The notes under the pieces are model-generated. The model did no database searches and was not told where the DNA came from. It saw only the letters and a list, made by a program, of their open reading frames with translations. Of a stretch of DNA of 64,000 bases, positions 31,721 to 42,405 are shown piece after piece. The DNA is taken from NCBI GenBank assembly GCA_949987705.1, contig OX465281.1:84534543-84598542 (forward strand), written 5' to 3'. The DNA is from Thereva unica (Eukaryota > Arthropoda > Insecta > Diptera > Therevidae). Each line of letters opens with the position of its first letter. Position 1 is the first letter of the stretch. Made by a program: the position numbers and the translations under genes.

Positions 31721-32116
31721 CCTTGAGGACTCGGAACGAATGTCTTTTTCCGGCGGTAAGTTGTTAGTTGTTTGAGACGCGAAGCACTCGGCTTTCCATC
31801 TGTTACTCTTGTATAGATAAGAGTATCTATGGTCCCTGTGCCGAAAGTCGAGTTTAGTTTAATAGTTTAATAGATTTTATAGTACACCAGATATACATCT
31901 TTTAGAGTACAAAAAAAAGGAACAAAATTAAAATTAAAATATAATTAAAATTAAACTTAATAATTGAAAGATAAAAATAATAAAAAAGTAAAAAATAATA
32001 AAAATTCAAAAATAAGAAAATAGTAAAAATTCCAGAGCAAAAAAAAAAATAGAAATAAAGTAGAATTCAAATTAAGATTGAAGTGGGAGTGATAGAGATA
32101 GGAGGGACATAGATAG

Positions 32117-33835
32117 TTAGTGAGAAGAAGAAGATAGAAAAAGAAACGCATGTCTTCTGAATGTTGTGGCTGAGCTCATTCTCTGAATGTAGTTTGGAAG
32201 ATTATTCCAAATTCTGAGAGTATGCACAAAGAAGGAACGACTACCGATTAGGGAAGAATGAGCAGGAATCAGGAATTTAACGGATCTCAAGGATTGCAAA
32301 GGAAAGAGGAAGTCAGAAAGGTAGCAGGGGCTTTTGGTATAAAAAACCTTATGCAAAAGAAGAAGAGCCATGAGATCGATGAATTGAAAGAGGTCACAGC
32401 CCAGTAAGGAATTTTGTACTCGCGACACATGATCAGATCTTCTCATATGAAAAATGAACCTAATGCAATCATTAAACGCCACTCTAAGACGCTGACGGCA
32501 AGTTGAGTCGAAAGAAATATACACCAGCGAGCCGTAAAGGAAATGAGGAACAACAAGAGATTTAATAAGTTTGGCTCGAATGGGCAAAGATAACAGACTG
32601 CCATGTAACCATAGTTTACGAAGTGTGCCATAGATCTTAGAGAGCAGCAATGAGACATGATTGCAGCAGGACAGTTTGGAATTTACAACAATACCGAGGT
32701 TTGTGGCATAGTCAACGATTGGAAGGGGAACATTATTAAGTAGAAGAGGAGAGAAACCATGGGGGGGGGGGGGCAGTAAGCGACGACTAAGGAAAATTAC
32801 TTGTGATTTAACTGGATTTAATTTAAGAAAATTATTCGAACTCCATTCGTTTATTCGAGATAAGGTGCAATTAAGTTCAGACACACAATTTTCAATTTGA
32901 TTAATAGGACAAGAGGTATATAGCTGGAGATCATCAGCATATAAATGATAAGAGCAGCGACGGATTACGGAGGGAAGATCATTAATATAAAGGGAGAACA
33001 GCAAAAGACCAAGAACCGAACCCTGAGGGACACCTGCAGGCACACTTAGGAAAGAAGAAGTAACATTATTATGCCAAACACACTGAGATCTATTAGAGAG
33101 AAGTGAAGAGAGAAGGCGAACAGAAGAAGAGGAAAAGTGATACCGTTGACTAAGTTTATAGATCAGGTGCGAGTGAACTACAGAGTCGAAGGCTTTGGAG
33201 AAGTCAAGAAGAACTAGTATAGCAATGTCACCTCTGTCAAGGGCAGAACGAAGATCAGTTGTAACCTTCAATATATCAGTTTGACAACTGTGGGATTTGC
33301 GGAAGCCGGATTGGAATTTAGAAAGGAAATTATTATAATCAAGATATCGCAAGACTTGAGTAGATACAATTTTTTCAAAAACTTTAACGAGAAAGGGTAG
33401 AATACTAATAGGGCGAAAGTCTGACAAATTAACGGGGGAGGACTTTTTAGGAATGGGAGTAACTATTGCTTTTTTCCAGAGCAAAGGAACTTGGGAGGTT
33501 GTCAGGCAATAATTAAGAATATGCGTGATAGCATCAACGATTGAAGGGGAGAGGATTTTAAGAAAGCGAGGAGAAATACCATAATAGCCAACGCTATTGG
33601 ACGAAATGGAAAGCAAAATGCCAAGTACATCAAGTGAGTCAACACAATAGAAATTAAAACCATCAAAACTTAGAGAATTGGAAGAAGGAACAACGGAAGT
33701 GGAATATAGTGGGAAATTCGGAGGAGATTGAACGAAAGATGCATTGAGTGAATTTACATCAACATCAAATGAGTTAAGCTCAGAGGTATGAATTCCTAGC
33801 GACCGAAGATTAGACCAAAGTTGCTTAGGGGACAA
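32117..33835 (-). CDS. LINE reverse transcriptase (C-terminal half of ORF2)
   Basis: From the first in-frame methionine this part is 572 residues. It has PIPKKSSPVNLSDFRPISIL, QSGFRKSHSCQTD, LDFSKAFDSVVHSHLI, AGVPQGSVLG and the catalytic HLYADDLQLY box, with thumb and C-terminal motifs including LRVAFNDCIRFIF. All catalytic aspartates are present. The sense frame actually continues upstream without interruption to the stop at 33950-33952, so the methionine is arbitrary. A run of 13 G (32761-32773) encodes prolines and is a place to check base calling. CR1-group assignment is from general motif style only. Confidence 0.9.
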   Translation of the reverse strand: MSPKQLWSNLRSLGIHTSELNSFDVDVNSLNASFVQSPPNFPLYSTSVVPSSNSLSFDGFNFYCVDSLDVLGILLSISSNSVGYYGISPRFLKILSPSIVDAITHILNYCLTTSQVPLLWKKAIVTPIPKKSSPVNLSDFRPISILPFLVKVFEKIVSTQVLRYLDYNNFLSKFQSGFRKSHSCQTDILKVTTDLRSALDRGDIAILVLLDFSKAFDSVVHSHLIYKLSQRYHFSSSSVRLLSSLLSNRSQCVWHNNVTSSFLSVPAGVPQGSVLGLLLFSLYINDLPSVIRRCSYHLYADDLQLYTSCPINQIENCVSELNCTLSRINEWSSNNFLKLNPVKSQVIFLSRRLLPPPPHGFSPLLLNNVPLPIVDYATNLGIVVNSKLSCCNHVSLLLSKIYGTLRKLWLHGSLLSLPIRAKLIKSLVVPHFLYGSLVYISFDSTCRQRLRVAFNDCIRFIFHMRRSDHVSRVQNSLLGCDLFQFIDLMALLLLHKVFYTKSPCYLSDFLFPLQSLRSVKFLIPAHSSLIGSRSFFVHTLRIWNNLPNYIQRMSSATTFRRHAFLFLSSSSH

Positions 33836-33949
33836 AGCAGGATCAAGCTTACGTGAGTAAAATTCACGCTTGGCCGATTTGACTTTTCTATTGATTAAGT
33901 TACGAAGATTTTTGTACTCACTGAGGTAGCTCGGGATCCTAGTTCTGCG

Positions 33950-34927
33950 TTAGCGTCTGTACAAGAACTCACGTTCAACAATCAATTTGCGGATTTCATA
34001 AGAGAACCAGGGACAGTTAGAAGATTTACAGCGTCTTCTCGTAACTAAAGGAACACATTGATTAAATAGGGATTGGATGAAAGAATTCAAGAGATCAACC
34101 TTAGTATCAACACAGGTTGTATTATAGATATCAGCCCAAGGTAAAGACGAAATAATTTCAGAAAGGCGAGCAAGATTGATATCTTTGAAATCCCGGTATG
34201 AAAAGAAGTTAGACGGGGGGGGGGGGTGGCGAAAGGTAAAACGAAAGGAGAGGAAGAGAATGTCATGATCAAGATAGCTGGGAGGAGAGATTTGGTTATG
34301 TTTTAACACTAAATTGGTGGATGTAGCAGTGATAACATCAAGGAGCGATGGATTATGGCAATTCAAAAATGTGGGCAGTTGATTTAGAATACTAAGGTCC
34401 AATGACCCCAAAAAGTATTTGAGTGTGTTCGCTCGTTCATTGGCCTTTAGCAAATCAACATTAAAATCGCCAGCAGCAATTATGTTATCATAATGACGGG
34501 AGAGACTAGACACGAGATCGAAGAAATGAGCAGCAACATCAGGTGTAAATACATTAGGTGGGCAGTAAACACTGACAATAACACATTTGTCATATGGTGA
34601 TTTTATTTCCACTGCAATGAATTCAAAATGTGAGTCAATGGACTGGCCTACTATCTTTGAGGAGAGAGAGGAGGTGACATATATTGCAACACCACCTCCA
34701 GTACGACCCACACGATCATTACGATGCATGCAAAAAGCAGGCAAGGAAACAAAGGAAGTAGGGATTTCCGGTTTCAGCCACGTCTCATTGACTACAATGG
34801 CATGCAGTTTTGTGTTTTCAAACATGAACCTCAGTTCATCCGTTGTCATGACAGGACAAGTCGTTTGAATAGAAGAAAGTGCCGATTCATTCGAATCACG
34901 ACTTTCAGTACAGGGGCCTATACTCAT
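33950..34927 (-). CDS. LINE APE-type endonuclease (N-terminal half of ORF2)
   Basis: 325 residues with VVNETWLKPE (catalytic glutamate), GGGVAIYV, VSVYCPP, AAGDFNVDLL (aspartate and asparagine) and a SYLDHDILFLSF box (aspartate-histidine), the standard order of LINE endonucleases. The N-terminal NxRSL-type motif is not evident. The frame ends in TAA at 33950-33952, but the same frame then runs on for 38 codons (RIPSYLSEYKNLRNL) into the RT part, so a single nonsense mutation separates the two halves. A run of 12 G (34215-34226) encodes prolines. Confidence 0.88.
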   Translation of the reverse strand: MSIGPCTESRDSNESALSSIQTTCPVMTTDELRFMFENTKLHAIVVNETWLKPEIPTSFVSLPAFCMHRNDRVGRTGGGVAIYVTSSLSSKIVGQSIDSHFEFIAVEIKSPYDKCVIVSVYCPPNVFTPDVAAHFFDLVSSLSRHYDNIIAAGDFNVDLLKANERANTLKYFLGSLDLSILNQLPTFLNCHNPSLLDVITATSTNLVLKHNQISPPSYLDHDILFLSFRFTFRHPPPPSNFFSYRDFKDINLARLSEIISSLPWADIYNTTCVDTKVDLLNSFIQSLFNQCVPLVTRRRCKSSNCPWFSYEIRKLIVEREFLYRR

Positions 34928-34960
34928 ACCATTTTCACTTTGATCCTCCTGCTAAAAGTT

Positions 34961-36940
34961 ATAATTCGACTGAAACATCAATTTCTTCAACTTAAACGAC
35001 TTGTCACGAAACACGACCCGACTTTCAGTACAGAGGCATAGTAGTCAAACAGTATGATTCTTGTTCACTGTATAAAAAATATAAATAAAAAAACACACTT
35101 TTTTATAAAACTCCCGGTGCCGTCGTGTTTTAAAATCCCAATTTCTTGTTTCTTATAATGAAGCAACTCTGTTTGCTATTGTTTTTGTTATCATATACCC
35201 AAAATAATTAACTTGTAGAACTTTCCCGATTATTTAACATAATCAAGTTTGATACGCTCTTTTATAATCCTAAAAGTATGCTATGGTCGTTTAATGTTGT
35301 CTCAACGACCGATCGTAATAATAAGCCTTTAATACCTTCGCCTTTCACCCACAGTGTAATCAATAAAATTTGTTTATCATAACTGTCTCCTCTCATGGCC
35401 CATCATACGAAGAAAGGTTCAACACATATAGTATGTTATGCCCTACAAAATTGTGTCACCATCGTAATTGCATGAAGAGTTAATGTTTTGTGGAAAATGT
35501 CCTGCTTTGAAAGGAAAACAAAGATTTGATTGGAAATTGGAAAATTGTTTGATAATCGTGCTTAAATTGAGGAATGATTAAATCCTTGGAGATGTGTTAT
35601 ATTTCTACTCTGAAAGGACCCCTGGTACATATAAAAAGCAAGTTAATTGAACAGATGGAAACAGTGCAACTGTTGTTTGTAAATCATATTACTGTAGTGA
35701 AGTTGCTCTTTTGTTGGTAAACAGTCGGTTAAGGATAATAAAAAATTTGCCCCTTTCGCAATTATGTTCGGGACTTCCAGCTCGACCATATTTAATTTGA
35801 AGGATTAAAAAAAGGTTTAATCGGACCTTCTAAGCGTAGCCCCTAATTTCTGCTCTTAAAATTTCCTGTAAAAACTTTATGCGATTTCATCCTTGTTTTG
35901 TTTGGTCTTTAAATATGTTTTGCCAGCAGGAGCGTAACTAAATTATCCTTAAACAACATCATTTATTAGGGTGCTGTACGCTATAAGGAAAACACTGGAA
36001 ACCCTCATGGAAAGATTTTGTTGTCCATCCCCGTTCTTGTCAAAAGGCCGCAGCTCACAAATTATTCAACTATTATTCGTGGCTTATAATTTTGTGTGTA
36101 GACCGTTTTTCCGTACCATAATTTTTACAAACTTTTTCCTTAAGGACGAAATATGAAATATAGAGGATTTTTTACTTAAAATTCATGAAACCCACAAATT
36201 TATTGCGAGGATGTTTGATGAACGTTTTATGAAATGTATTTAAAAAAAATTGCATTAATTAGAAAACGGGAACAGATCCTTCTAAAAGAGTGGCGCGCAT
36301 ATGGAGGAGAGTCGTTCGGCATATACAGTGCTGCACATTTTTTTTTATCGAACGGAGCGAATAAGCTTTTAAATATTTTTTTCCGTATTGATTACTATCT
36401 GCTGGTAGAACGTGAATGCTGCAGTATAAAGATTGCCGTTTATTGATTGCTTTTGAAACAGATGTAAAAGAATGTTCAGATGCTCTAGTTACATCACAAG
36501 CTCTCATATTTTAATTAGAGCTCATGGTTGAGCTGTTGTACTCAGATTCAATTAAGACTTTGCATGATAATCAGTTTAATTTTGCTCATTCTAACTAGCA
36601 GCGGATTATTTATGCGGTAACAATTTTTGAAAGTCGTATAAGTGTATGTAATTTATGTAGAAATATCCAAGGGCTTGATTCGTTTGTCTAAAATCATTTA
36701 CAGCAAGAAAATTATACTAAGGTCACCCTCATGTAGCTGGGCTCTAAAAACAATCCAGGTCAATTGAGACAAGTTTTATAACAAAATGTTTATGATGTTT
36801 TAAGGTTATGTAAGTGGTGAAAAACTCTCCAAGAAAACCTTTAGACCCATTATATGTCTGCTACGGGCTAATGAGAAAATATCTACTTACTGGTAGTACT
36901 GCGATACCTCGAGTTGAATCAGAACCAAACTGAAAAACGA
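34961..36940. other. Unassigned AT-rich DNA
   Basis: I see no domain, RNA gene or matched repeat end here. The short frames (for example 35971-36156 and 36234-36446) have no recognisable content. Part of it could be the 5' region of the adjoining LINE. Confidence 0.4.
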
Positions 36941-36949
36941 AACTGCATT

Positions 36950-37100
36950 TATCGGTCCAGAGTTGGCTATTGGGCCATCTAAAACTTGCGGCAAAAGGCC
37001 CTTACCTATCGCACTTTGATGAAACATATTGAACCCTGAGCGTTCGCATCAGGACTCGCCAACTGTAAGTGGTTCCTTCCTGTGCCATCTCCTAACACGG
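36950..37100. repeat. Dispersed repeat paired with ~63470-63560
   Basis: The blocks TCCAGAG, GGCCCTTACCTATCGCACTT and GATGAAACATATTGAAC recur, diverged, at 63470-63560 (GGGCCCAGTCGATCGGACTT, AATGAAACATACTGAACG). The second copy follows an RNase H-type LINE, so this may be LINE 3' sequence. No coding. Confidence 0.5.
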
Positions 37101-37791
37101 CAAAGGAGTTATAGAGGATAGGAAAAATGTGGAGGACCCCGCTGGCACCCTTTGCCTTGAGGAGGAAGCCCCCCACGATAGCAAGGAGCAGGGTTTCGTT
37201 TTTCGGTGGAAACCTGCTCGAACATACAAGTCCCAGCGGCAAACTACTAAGCAGACTGCTGAACCTTTTCAAGCTGTCTGGTCTACATAACATATGAGAT
37301 ATAGGCGTTTAGTTTATCTGGGATCAATAGGGCGAGTAAACACTTTTCGACTAACTAGTAGCTCCATCTCATTTATTAAGCAATTGAAAAAGCTTATAGC
37401 GCCATCTTATAGAATAATTTTGAGTACCCACTTTTTTAGACTGAAGGAGAAAAAAAAAGTTCGTTTCGAAATGTAAAAAATGTAAAAATAAAGAAAACGA
37501 AGAATGATAGGAAAAAAACTCATGGAATAATAAATCCTTACTAATATTATAAATGCGAAAGTAGCTCTGTCTGTCTGTCTGTCTGTCTGTTGTGCTTTCA
37601 CGCCTAAACCACTGGACCTATTTTGATGAAATTTGCTACAGACATAGTTTAGACCTTGGAGACGGACATAGGCTACTCCTTACGGAGAAAAAAGGGTTGA
37701 AGGGGGTGAAATGGGGTTAAATAAGTTGTAAGGGGATTTTTTTCTTTACTTTTTTTCAGGTAATTGGCTAGGTGGCCATAAAAGGTGCCAA

Positions 37792-38304
37792 TGTAGCGGT
37801 CGCTACGCATTAATTTTGTTGTTATCTTATTGCGAGTTTAATTTTCTAATTTAAATACGTGTACTTACAATTTTGGAGTACAGTGTGCGTTACGTCATTT
37901 TCACTACTACTTTGGAAATACACTCTAGGGAAATCACAATCACGTACGCTTACACTGTACAAGTATTAAATGTATTCAAACATAGATACACTGATTCATT
38001 GACATGAAAAATAAAAAATAGAAATGTATTAGTTTTACGTTAATAGTCTAACTGAATAGTCTTATTATATTGTGTTCATTGTCAGTATACATTAATTGTC
38101 GTAGTATAAGTTTTCATTGATGAAATAAAAAAACTTTCGGTTATATAATTTAACCGCCGTTTTAAAATAAAGTCGTTAAATTTAAAACTTAAATAAATGT
38201 TTAAAAAAATAAGAGAATCCGGGAAAATCGTAATAAAAGAATAAATTAAATAAAATTATAATTTATTTATCCTACTGCAAATTTTTATGAAGTTGAGAGG
38301 AATT
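37792..38304 (+). repeat. Truncated 5' LTR of the deleted Gypsy element
   Basis: 513 bp matching 39036-39548 base for base by eye. It ends at the deletion junction GGAATT instead of continuing to CACTTCA. Confidence 0.92.
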
Positions 38305-38970
38305 CCATTGACGGTTACCACTGACCAAGGAGGTCAGTTTGAAGGAAAAATGTTTGAGGAATTCTCGAAGCTTTTGGGTACACATAGGATCAGAACAACG
38401 GCATATCATCCGCAAGCGAATGGAATGGTAGAGAGGCTTCATAGACAACTTAAAGAATCATTGAGAGCCAAGATGAATAACCCGAACTGGTTACTGCATT
38501 TACCAGCTATTTTGCTGGGTATGCGAACTACAATAAAAGAAGACCTAAAGTGTAGTCCAGCAGAGTTAGTATACGGTCAAGCGCTAAGAATCCCAGGAGA
38601 GTTCTTCATAAGAGACACAGAGATTGTATCAGACCCAACAGATTTTGTGGCAATGCTAAGAAACCATATGAGAAATATTGTTCCAACGGACTCTCGTGAA
38701 CAAAAGAAAGATTTCTTTGTGCCAAAGGGATTAAGGGACTGCGAATTTGTTTTCCTGAGGACGGATAGGGTGAGAAGTTCATTGCAAAATCCATATGAAG
38801 GACCGTATAGAGTGATCAAAAGGGGAGGAAAAAATTTTTCGATAGATGTTAACGGGAAGGTAGTAAAAGTATCTATTGATAGACTAAAACCGGCACACAT
38901 AGAAAGAAACGAAGACAGTAATAAGCCGGTAACACGTAGTTCGAAGAAAAGAGTTCGGTTTCGATTGTAA
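38287..38970 (+). pseudogene. Ty3/Gypsy integrase, C-terminal part, fused to LTR sequence
   Basis: 227 codons from the first ATG, but the first six derive from the LTR; genuine integrase starts at about 38301. It contains VTTDQGGQF (second catalytic aspartate) and NGMVERLHRQLKES (catalytic glutamate), a SPAELVYGQALR motif and a C-terminal GPYRVIKRGGKNF segment typical of Gypsy integrases. The zinc-binding HHCC domain and first aspartate are deleted, so it cannot integrate DNA. The frame has no stop before 38968-38970. Confidence 0.88.
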
Positions 38971-39035
38971 AGTAAGTTTTCAATCATGATTTTAATATTT
39001 TTTTTTTATAGACGCTAACGCTGAAGGGGGAGTTA

Positions 39036-39594
39036 TGTAGCGGTCGCTACGCATTAATTTTGTTGTTATCTTATTGCGAGTTTAATTTTCTAATTTAAAT
39101 ACGTGTACTTACAATTTTGGAGTACAGTGTGCGTTACGTCATTTTCACTACTACTTTGGAAATACACTCTAGGGAAATCACAATCACGTACGCTTACACT
39201 GTACAAGTATTAAATGTATTCAAACATAGATACACTGATTCATTGACATGAAAAATAAAAAATAGAAATGTATTAGTTTTACGTTAATAGTCTAACTGAA
39301 TAGTCTTATTATATTGTGTTCATTGTCAGTATACATTAATTGTCGTAGTATAAGTTTTCATTGATGAAATAAAAAAACTTTCGGTTATATAATTTAACCG
39401 CCGTTTTAAAATAAAGTCGTTAAATTTAAAACTTAAATAAATGTTTAAAAAAATAAGAGAATCCGGGAAAATCGTAATAAAAGAATAAATTAAATAAAAT
39501 TATAATTTATTTATCCTACTGCAAATTTTTATGAAGTTGAGAGGAATTTCGTTATACTCTAAAAGCGCATTCAGGAGTCGCTCCTCCCACTTCA
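39036..39594 (+). repeat. 3' LTR of the deleted Gypsy element
   Basis: 559 bp, starts TGTAGCGG and ends ACTTCA, preceded by a polypurine tract and followed by the CCAA target duplication. A TATA-like TTATATAATT and AATAAAA signals are present. Confidence 0.9.
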
Positions 39595-40607
39595 CCAACA
39601 CCATACTCAAGTAGACTGGCTCTCGTTCGCGCAGGTAAAGCGGCTCGCGTGGGTAAAGCTTCATTGGATGTGGTTGGCGGACTGCTTGGTAAAACAACAC
39701 TTGGGTTTGGAATAGTCTATACCGATGCGGATGCCATTATTAATGATCATGAATGTAGCGGGAACGGAGCATGCATACAGCTGGTGACATATCCAAGCGT
39801 ACATGCGTTCAATTCGTTGATAAATAATATAGAAGTGTGTGTATTCAAATGCGACCTGATGGAATATTCTATGAATGGAATGCATGCCACGCAAAGGTCG
39901 GGCTACTTTTAACTTTTTCTGCATTGCCGCATTCGAAATAGCACACACAAGTATGCACCTTGCATGCACTCGTTACTTAGAATTTCGGGCTATGTGTGAA
40001 AGCCGGGGCGGAAAAAAACCATGCCATTTTATGAACCTCTGAATGGCTAGGTGGCCATAAAAGGTGCCAACACCATACTCAAGTAGACTGGCTCTCGTTC
40101 GCGCAGGTAAAGCGGCTCGCGTGGGTAAAGCTTCATTGGATGTGATTGGCGGACTGCTTGGTAAAACAACACTTGGGTTTGGAATAGTCTATACCGATGC
40201 GGATGCCATTATTAATGATCATGAATGTAGCGGGAACGGAGCATGCATACAGCTGGTGACATATCCAAGCGTACATGCGTTCAATTCGTTGATAAATAAT
40301 ATAGAAGTGTGTATTCAAATGCGACCTGACGGAATATTCTATGAATGGAATGCATGCCACGCAAAGGTTGGGCTACTTTTAACTTTTTCTGCATTGCCGC
40401 ATTCGAAATAGCACACACAAGTATGCACCTTGTATGCACTCGTTACTTAGATTTTCGGGCTATGTGTGAAAGCCGGGACGGAAAAAAACCATGCCATTTT
40501 ATGAACCTCTGAATGCAATGCATGTACGCTTGCATATGTCACCAGCTTACTTCCATGAGGCGAATGTTTAGATTTTCGTGCCTGTGGCAGTAGTATCTAT
40601 AGGCTAT

Positions 40608-40852
40608 TGTAGCAGCTACCTGGTTTCCCATAGCAAGTAACAATTTAGTAGGCTGGAGATATTTCATCGGCTATTTTAAGTAGGCGATGGAATGTTTCCA
40701 GCCTATATAAGACAACTTTTTATAGAATAAATTTAGTATAATTCCATACTCGTCTGTAGATACACCATGTATATATTAAATAATAAAACCTTTGTAAATA
40801 GTGTACATGCGAAATAATCTATTTTTGGTTAGTGGCTAACCAGGCCTCTACA
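40608..40852 (+). repeat. Probable solo LTR in R3
   Basis: A 245-bp insertion relative to R1 and R2 starting TGTAGCAGC and ending CCTCTACA, with inverted TGTAG/CTACA termini, a TATATAAGAC promoter-like site and an AATAAA signal. Flanks share only TAT, so the usual 4-5 bp duplication is degraded. No internal domain is present. Confidence 0.65.
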
Positions 40853-41380
40853 TATCTGTGCCTGTGGCGGAAGCGTGGGATGCGCACTTAATGCTATACG
40901 TACTAGGTGCACCGCGTGTATGCTTTTAAAAAAATTAGCCAATAAAAATTATTTTTACTCGGTTACTTTTAGGTTTTAATGTAAATAGGAATTCATAAAT
41001 ATTGATATTTTCAAATAGTATTTGTATCAAGTCCGTCAGTAGATTCGTCACTATTCTCCTGCATCTGTCGTTGGCCTGAATTTTCTCAAGCGTACTATAG
41101 ATCCGACAGACTTTCCACTATATCTATTGCATATTCCTAGCCGTTGGGCACAAACGTTTTACTTCTAAAGTGTGGTCTTAAGCATATTCATAAAACATCT
41201 TTTATTTCCCTATGAGGGAAAGGTTCCAGCTAGTATGGTAATTTTTTTAATTTTTCTAAATTGTTATGAATGTTAAGTTTTGCAACCGATCTCGCAAGAA
41301 CAAGACCAAGACTTAGCTATGTTCGCAAGACCAAGGCTAACTGTGCAAGACCAAGACCAAAACTATATCAGTCTTGCCTT

Positions 41381-41738
41381 TAATGAAAAATATGGAAACA
41401 CTATATTAAAATTCCTTCAAAGTTCTTTTTTTTTATTATTATTAATTTTCACATATATTTCATTAAAATCCAATAATTATACGGGCGTTGTCGTCCTTAT
41501 TTTGGCACAATCTGGAAGAAGAAGAAGAGAGGATGAGTAAAACGTACTCAGTGGTTTCATTCTTTTATGGACCACGGGCTGGACTTACCACACCCGATGG
41601 TCCTCACACTCAACTTATAGGGCGGGGCGAACCTAGCATTATTCGCATGCATACCGTCCCCGCACCTATCATTAAATTTGGTTTAATGCGGTAGAATCCG
41701 AACTTACCGAGATTCTACCACACCACCTCCATTCACAC
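41381..41738 (-). repeat. Gypsy 3' LTR, distal piece
   Basis: Matches 52505-52862 of the 5' LTR almost exactly, from TAATGAAAAATATGG to CATTCACAC, where the hAT-like insertion TAGGGTTGCCAA begins. Confidence 0.9.
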
Positions 41739-42078
41739 TAGGGTTGCCAATTTTTGGAGAAGCCCGACGAGGACACTTAGAAAGAATTAAAAAAAAAAAG
41801 AGTTAACAAAAGAGAAACTACACAAAATGCTTTTTGGTCTGAAATCCTTTTGAGCCATGGCTTTGTATTCAGCCAATCGCTATTAAATTTTGTAGCTCTC
41901 TTAGGTTTCTTTGGTGGGGTGTTTTCCATTTTCTTAAAAGATTGCTACAAATATAAATTAAAATTGTTATGAAGTTCATTATATCATTTAATTTAATTTG
42001 AACATCACCTGCTCGTTAAAAGTCAAATTCGCGCAGGTTTTTGTACAAACAGATTACTGAAAAATGAATCTTACTTCT

Positions 42079-42376
42079 TGAATTGGCTTCTTCACTCGAA
42101 GGACCAATATGTTTAACGAATGTTCTTTTCTTCAGCACGTTGAAGTTTTGAATATAAATGATGTAAAGAATTTCCCTTTATCGGAATCTTTATTGAATCT
42201 TTCCCAAAAAGGTGAATGACAATGAATGAATAAAAATTAAAACAAAATTTCATAGCTAACTTGAATACAAAAATTAAATCAAGTAAGGCTAACTTGATAA
42301 CAAAAAATAGCTAAGTGAATTTGACCAGTAAACATAGGAATACAAACTTAACAAAACGGGTTGACTATCTCGAACA
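42079..42376 (-). repeat. BEL 3' LTR
   Basis: 298 bp, matching 47095-47392 with only a few differences (for example TTTCCC against TTTTCC, GGTTGAC against GGTTAAC). Flanked on the left by the CTTCT duplication. Confidence 0.93.
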
Positions 42377-42391
42377 TTTCCGCCTCCCGTT
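42377..42391 (-). promoter_or_regulatory. BEL polypurine tract
   Basis: In element orientation AACGGGAGGCGGAAA lies directly before the 3' LTR, the expected primer site for plus-strand DNA synthesis. Confidence 0.75.
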
Positions 42392-42405
42392 AAGAACCCA
42401 GCTTC

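Larger units (their letters stand above)
31880..34960 (-). mobile_element. CR1/Jockey-like LINE
   Basis: A minus-strand non-LTR retrotransposon with endonuclease then reverse transcriptase in the same frame, followed by an AT-rich 3' region (31900-32116). No ORF1 (gag-like) protein is recognised upstream, so the 5' end may be truncated near 34960 or lie in unassigned sequence up to 36.9 kb. A short motif (CGACTTTCAGTACAG) is repeated near 34905 and 35020. No clear target duplication was identified. Confidence 0.8.
37792..39594 (+). mobile_element. Internally deleted Ty3/Gypsy element with CCAA target duplication
   Basis: CCAA flanks both sides (37788-37791, 39595-39598) within the R consensus GGTGCCAACACC. 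The 3' LTR is 39036-39594 (559 bp, TGTAGCGG to CACTTCA), preceded by a purine-rich CTGAAGGGGGAG tract. The 5' LTR (37792-38304) lacks its last 46 bp: a deletion joined it at GGAATT directly to the integrase gene, removing PBS, gag, protease, RT and RNase H. The shared 513 bp are identical by eye, so the insertion is recent. Confidence 0.92.
37757..41191 (+). mobile_element. Family R cluster (R3), partly tandem-duplicated
   Basis: It begins inside the family at CAGGTAATTGGCTAGG and ends at the R 3' block with AAGTTTTACTTC-like sequence. One unit is 37757-37791 plus 39595-40046; a second, nearly identical unit starts at about 40047 (a tandem duplication of about 450 bp). The Gypsy element 37792-39594 and the solo LTR 40608-40852 are later insertions. 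The left half of R is missing. Confidence 0.75.
37535..41233 (+). mobile_element. Helitron (Lep1-like), interrupted by R sequences
   Basis: It starts TCCTTACTAATATTATAAAT after an A and ends CTAG before a T, the A/T target of Helitrons. The left part (37535-37756) has a CTGT microsatellite (37566-37590) and a segment on TAAACCACTGGACC as in Lep1-type repeats of insects (recalled). The right part (41192-41233) has a CCCTATGAGGGAAAGG stem and GCTAG. The middle is occupied by R3 (37757-41191), itself carrying a Gypsy remnant and a solo LTR. No Rep protein. Confidence 0.7.

Noticed and set aside
37566..37590. CTGT repeats as a possible CRISPR-like or regulatory array
   Set aside because: A simple tetranucleotide microsatellite within a Helitron; the genome is eukaryotic.
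38287..38304. MKLRGIP as the genuine start of integrase
   Set aside because: The same bases occur in the 3' LTR at 39531-39548, so they are LTR sequence joined by deletion.
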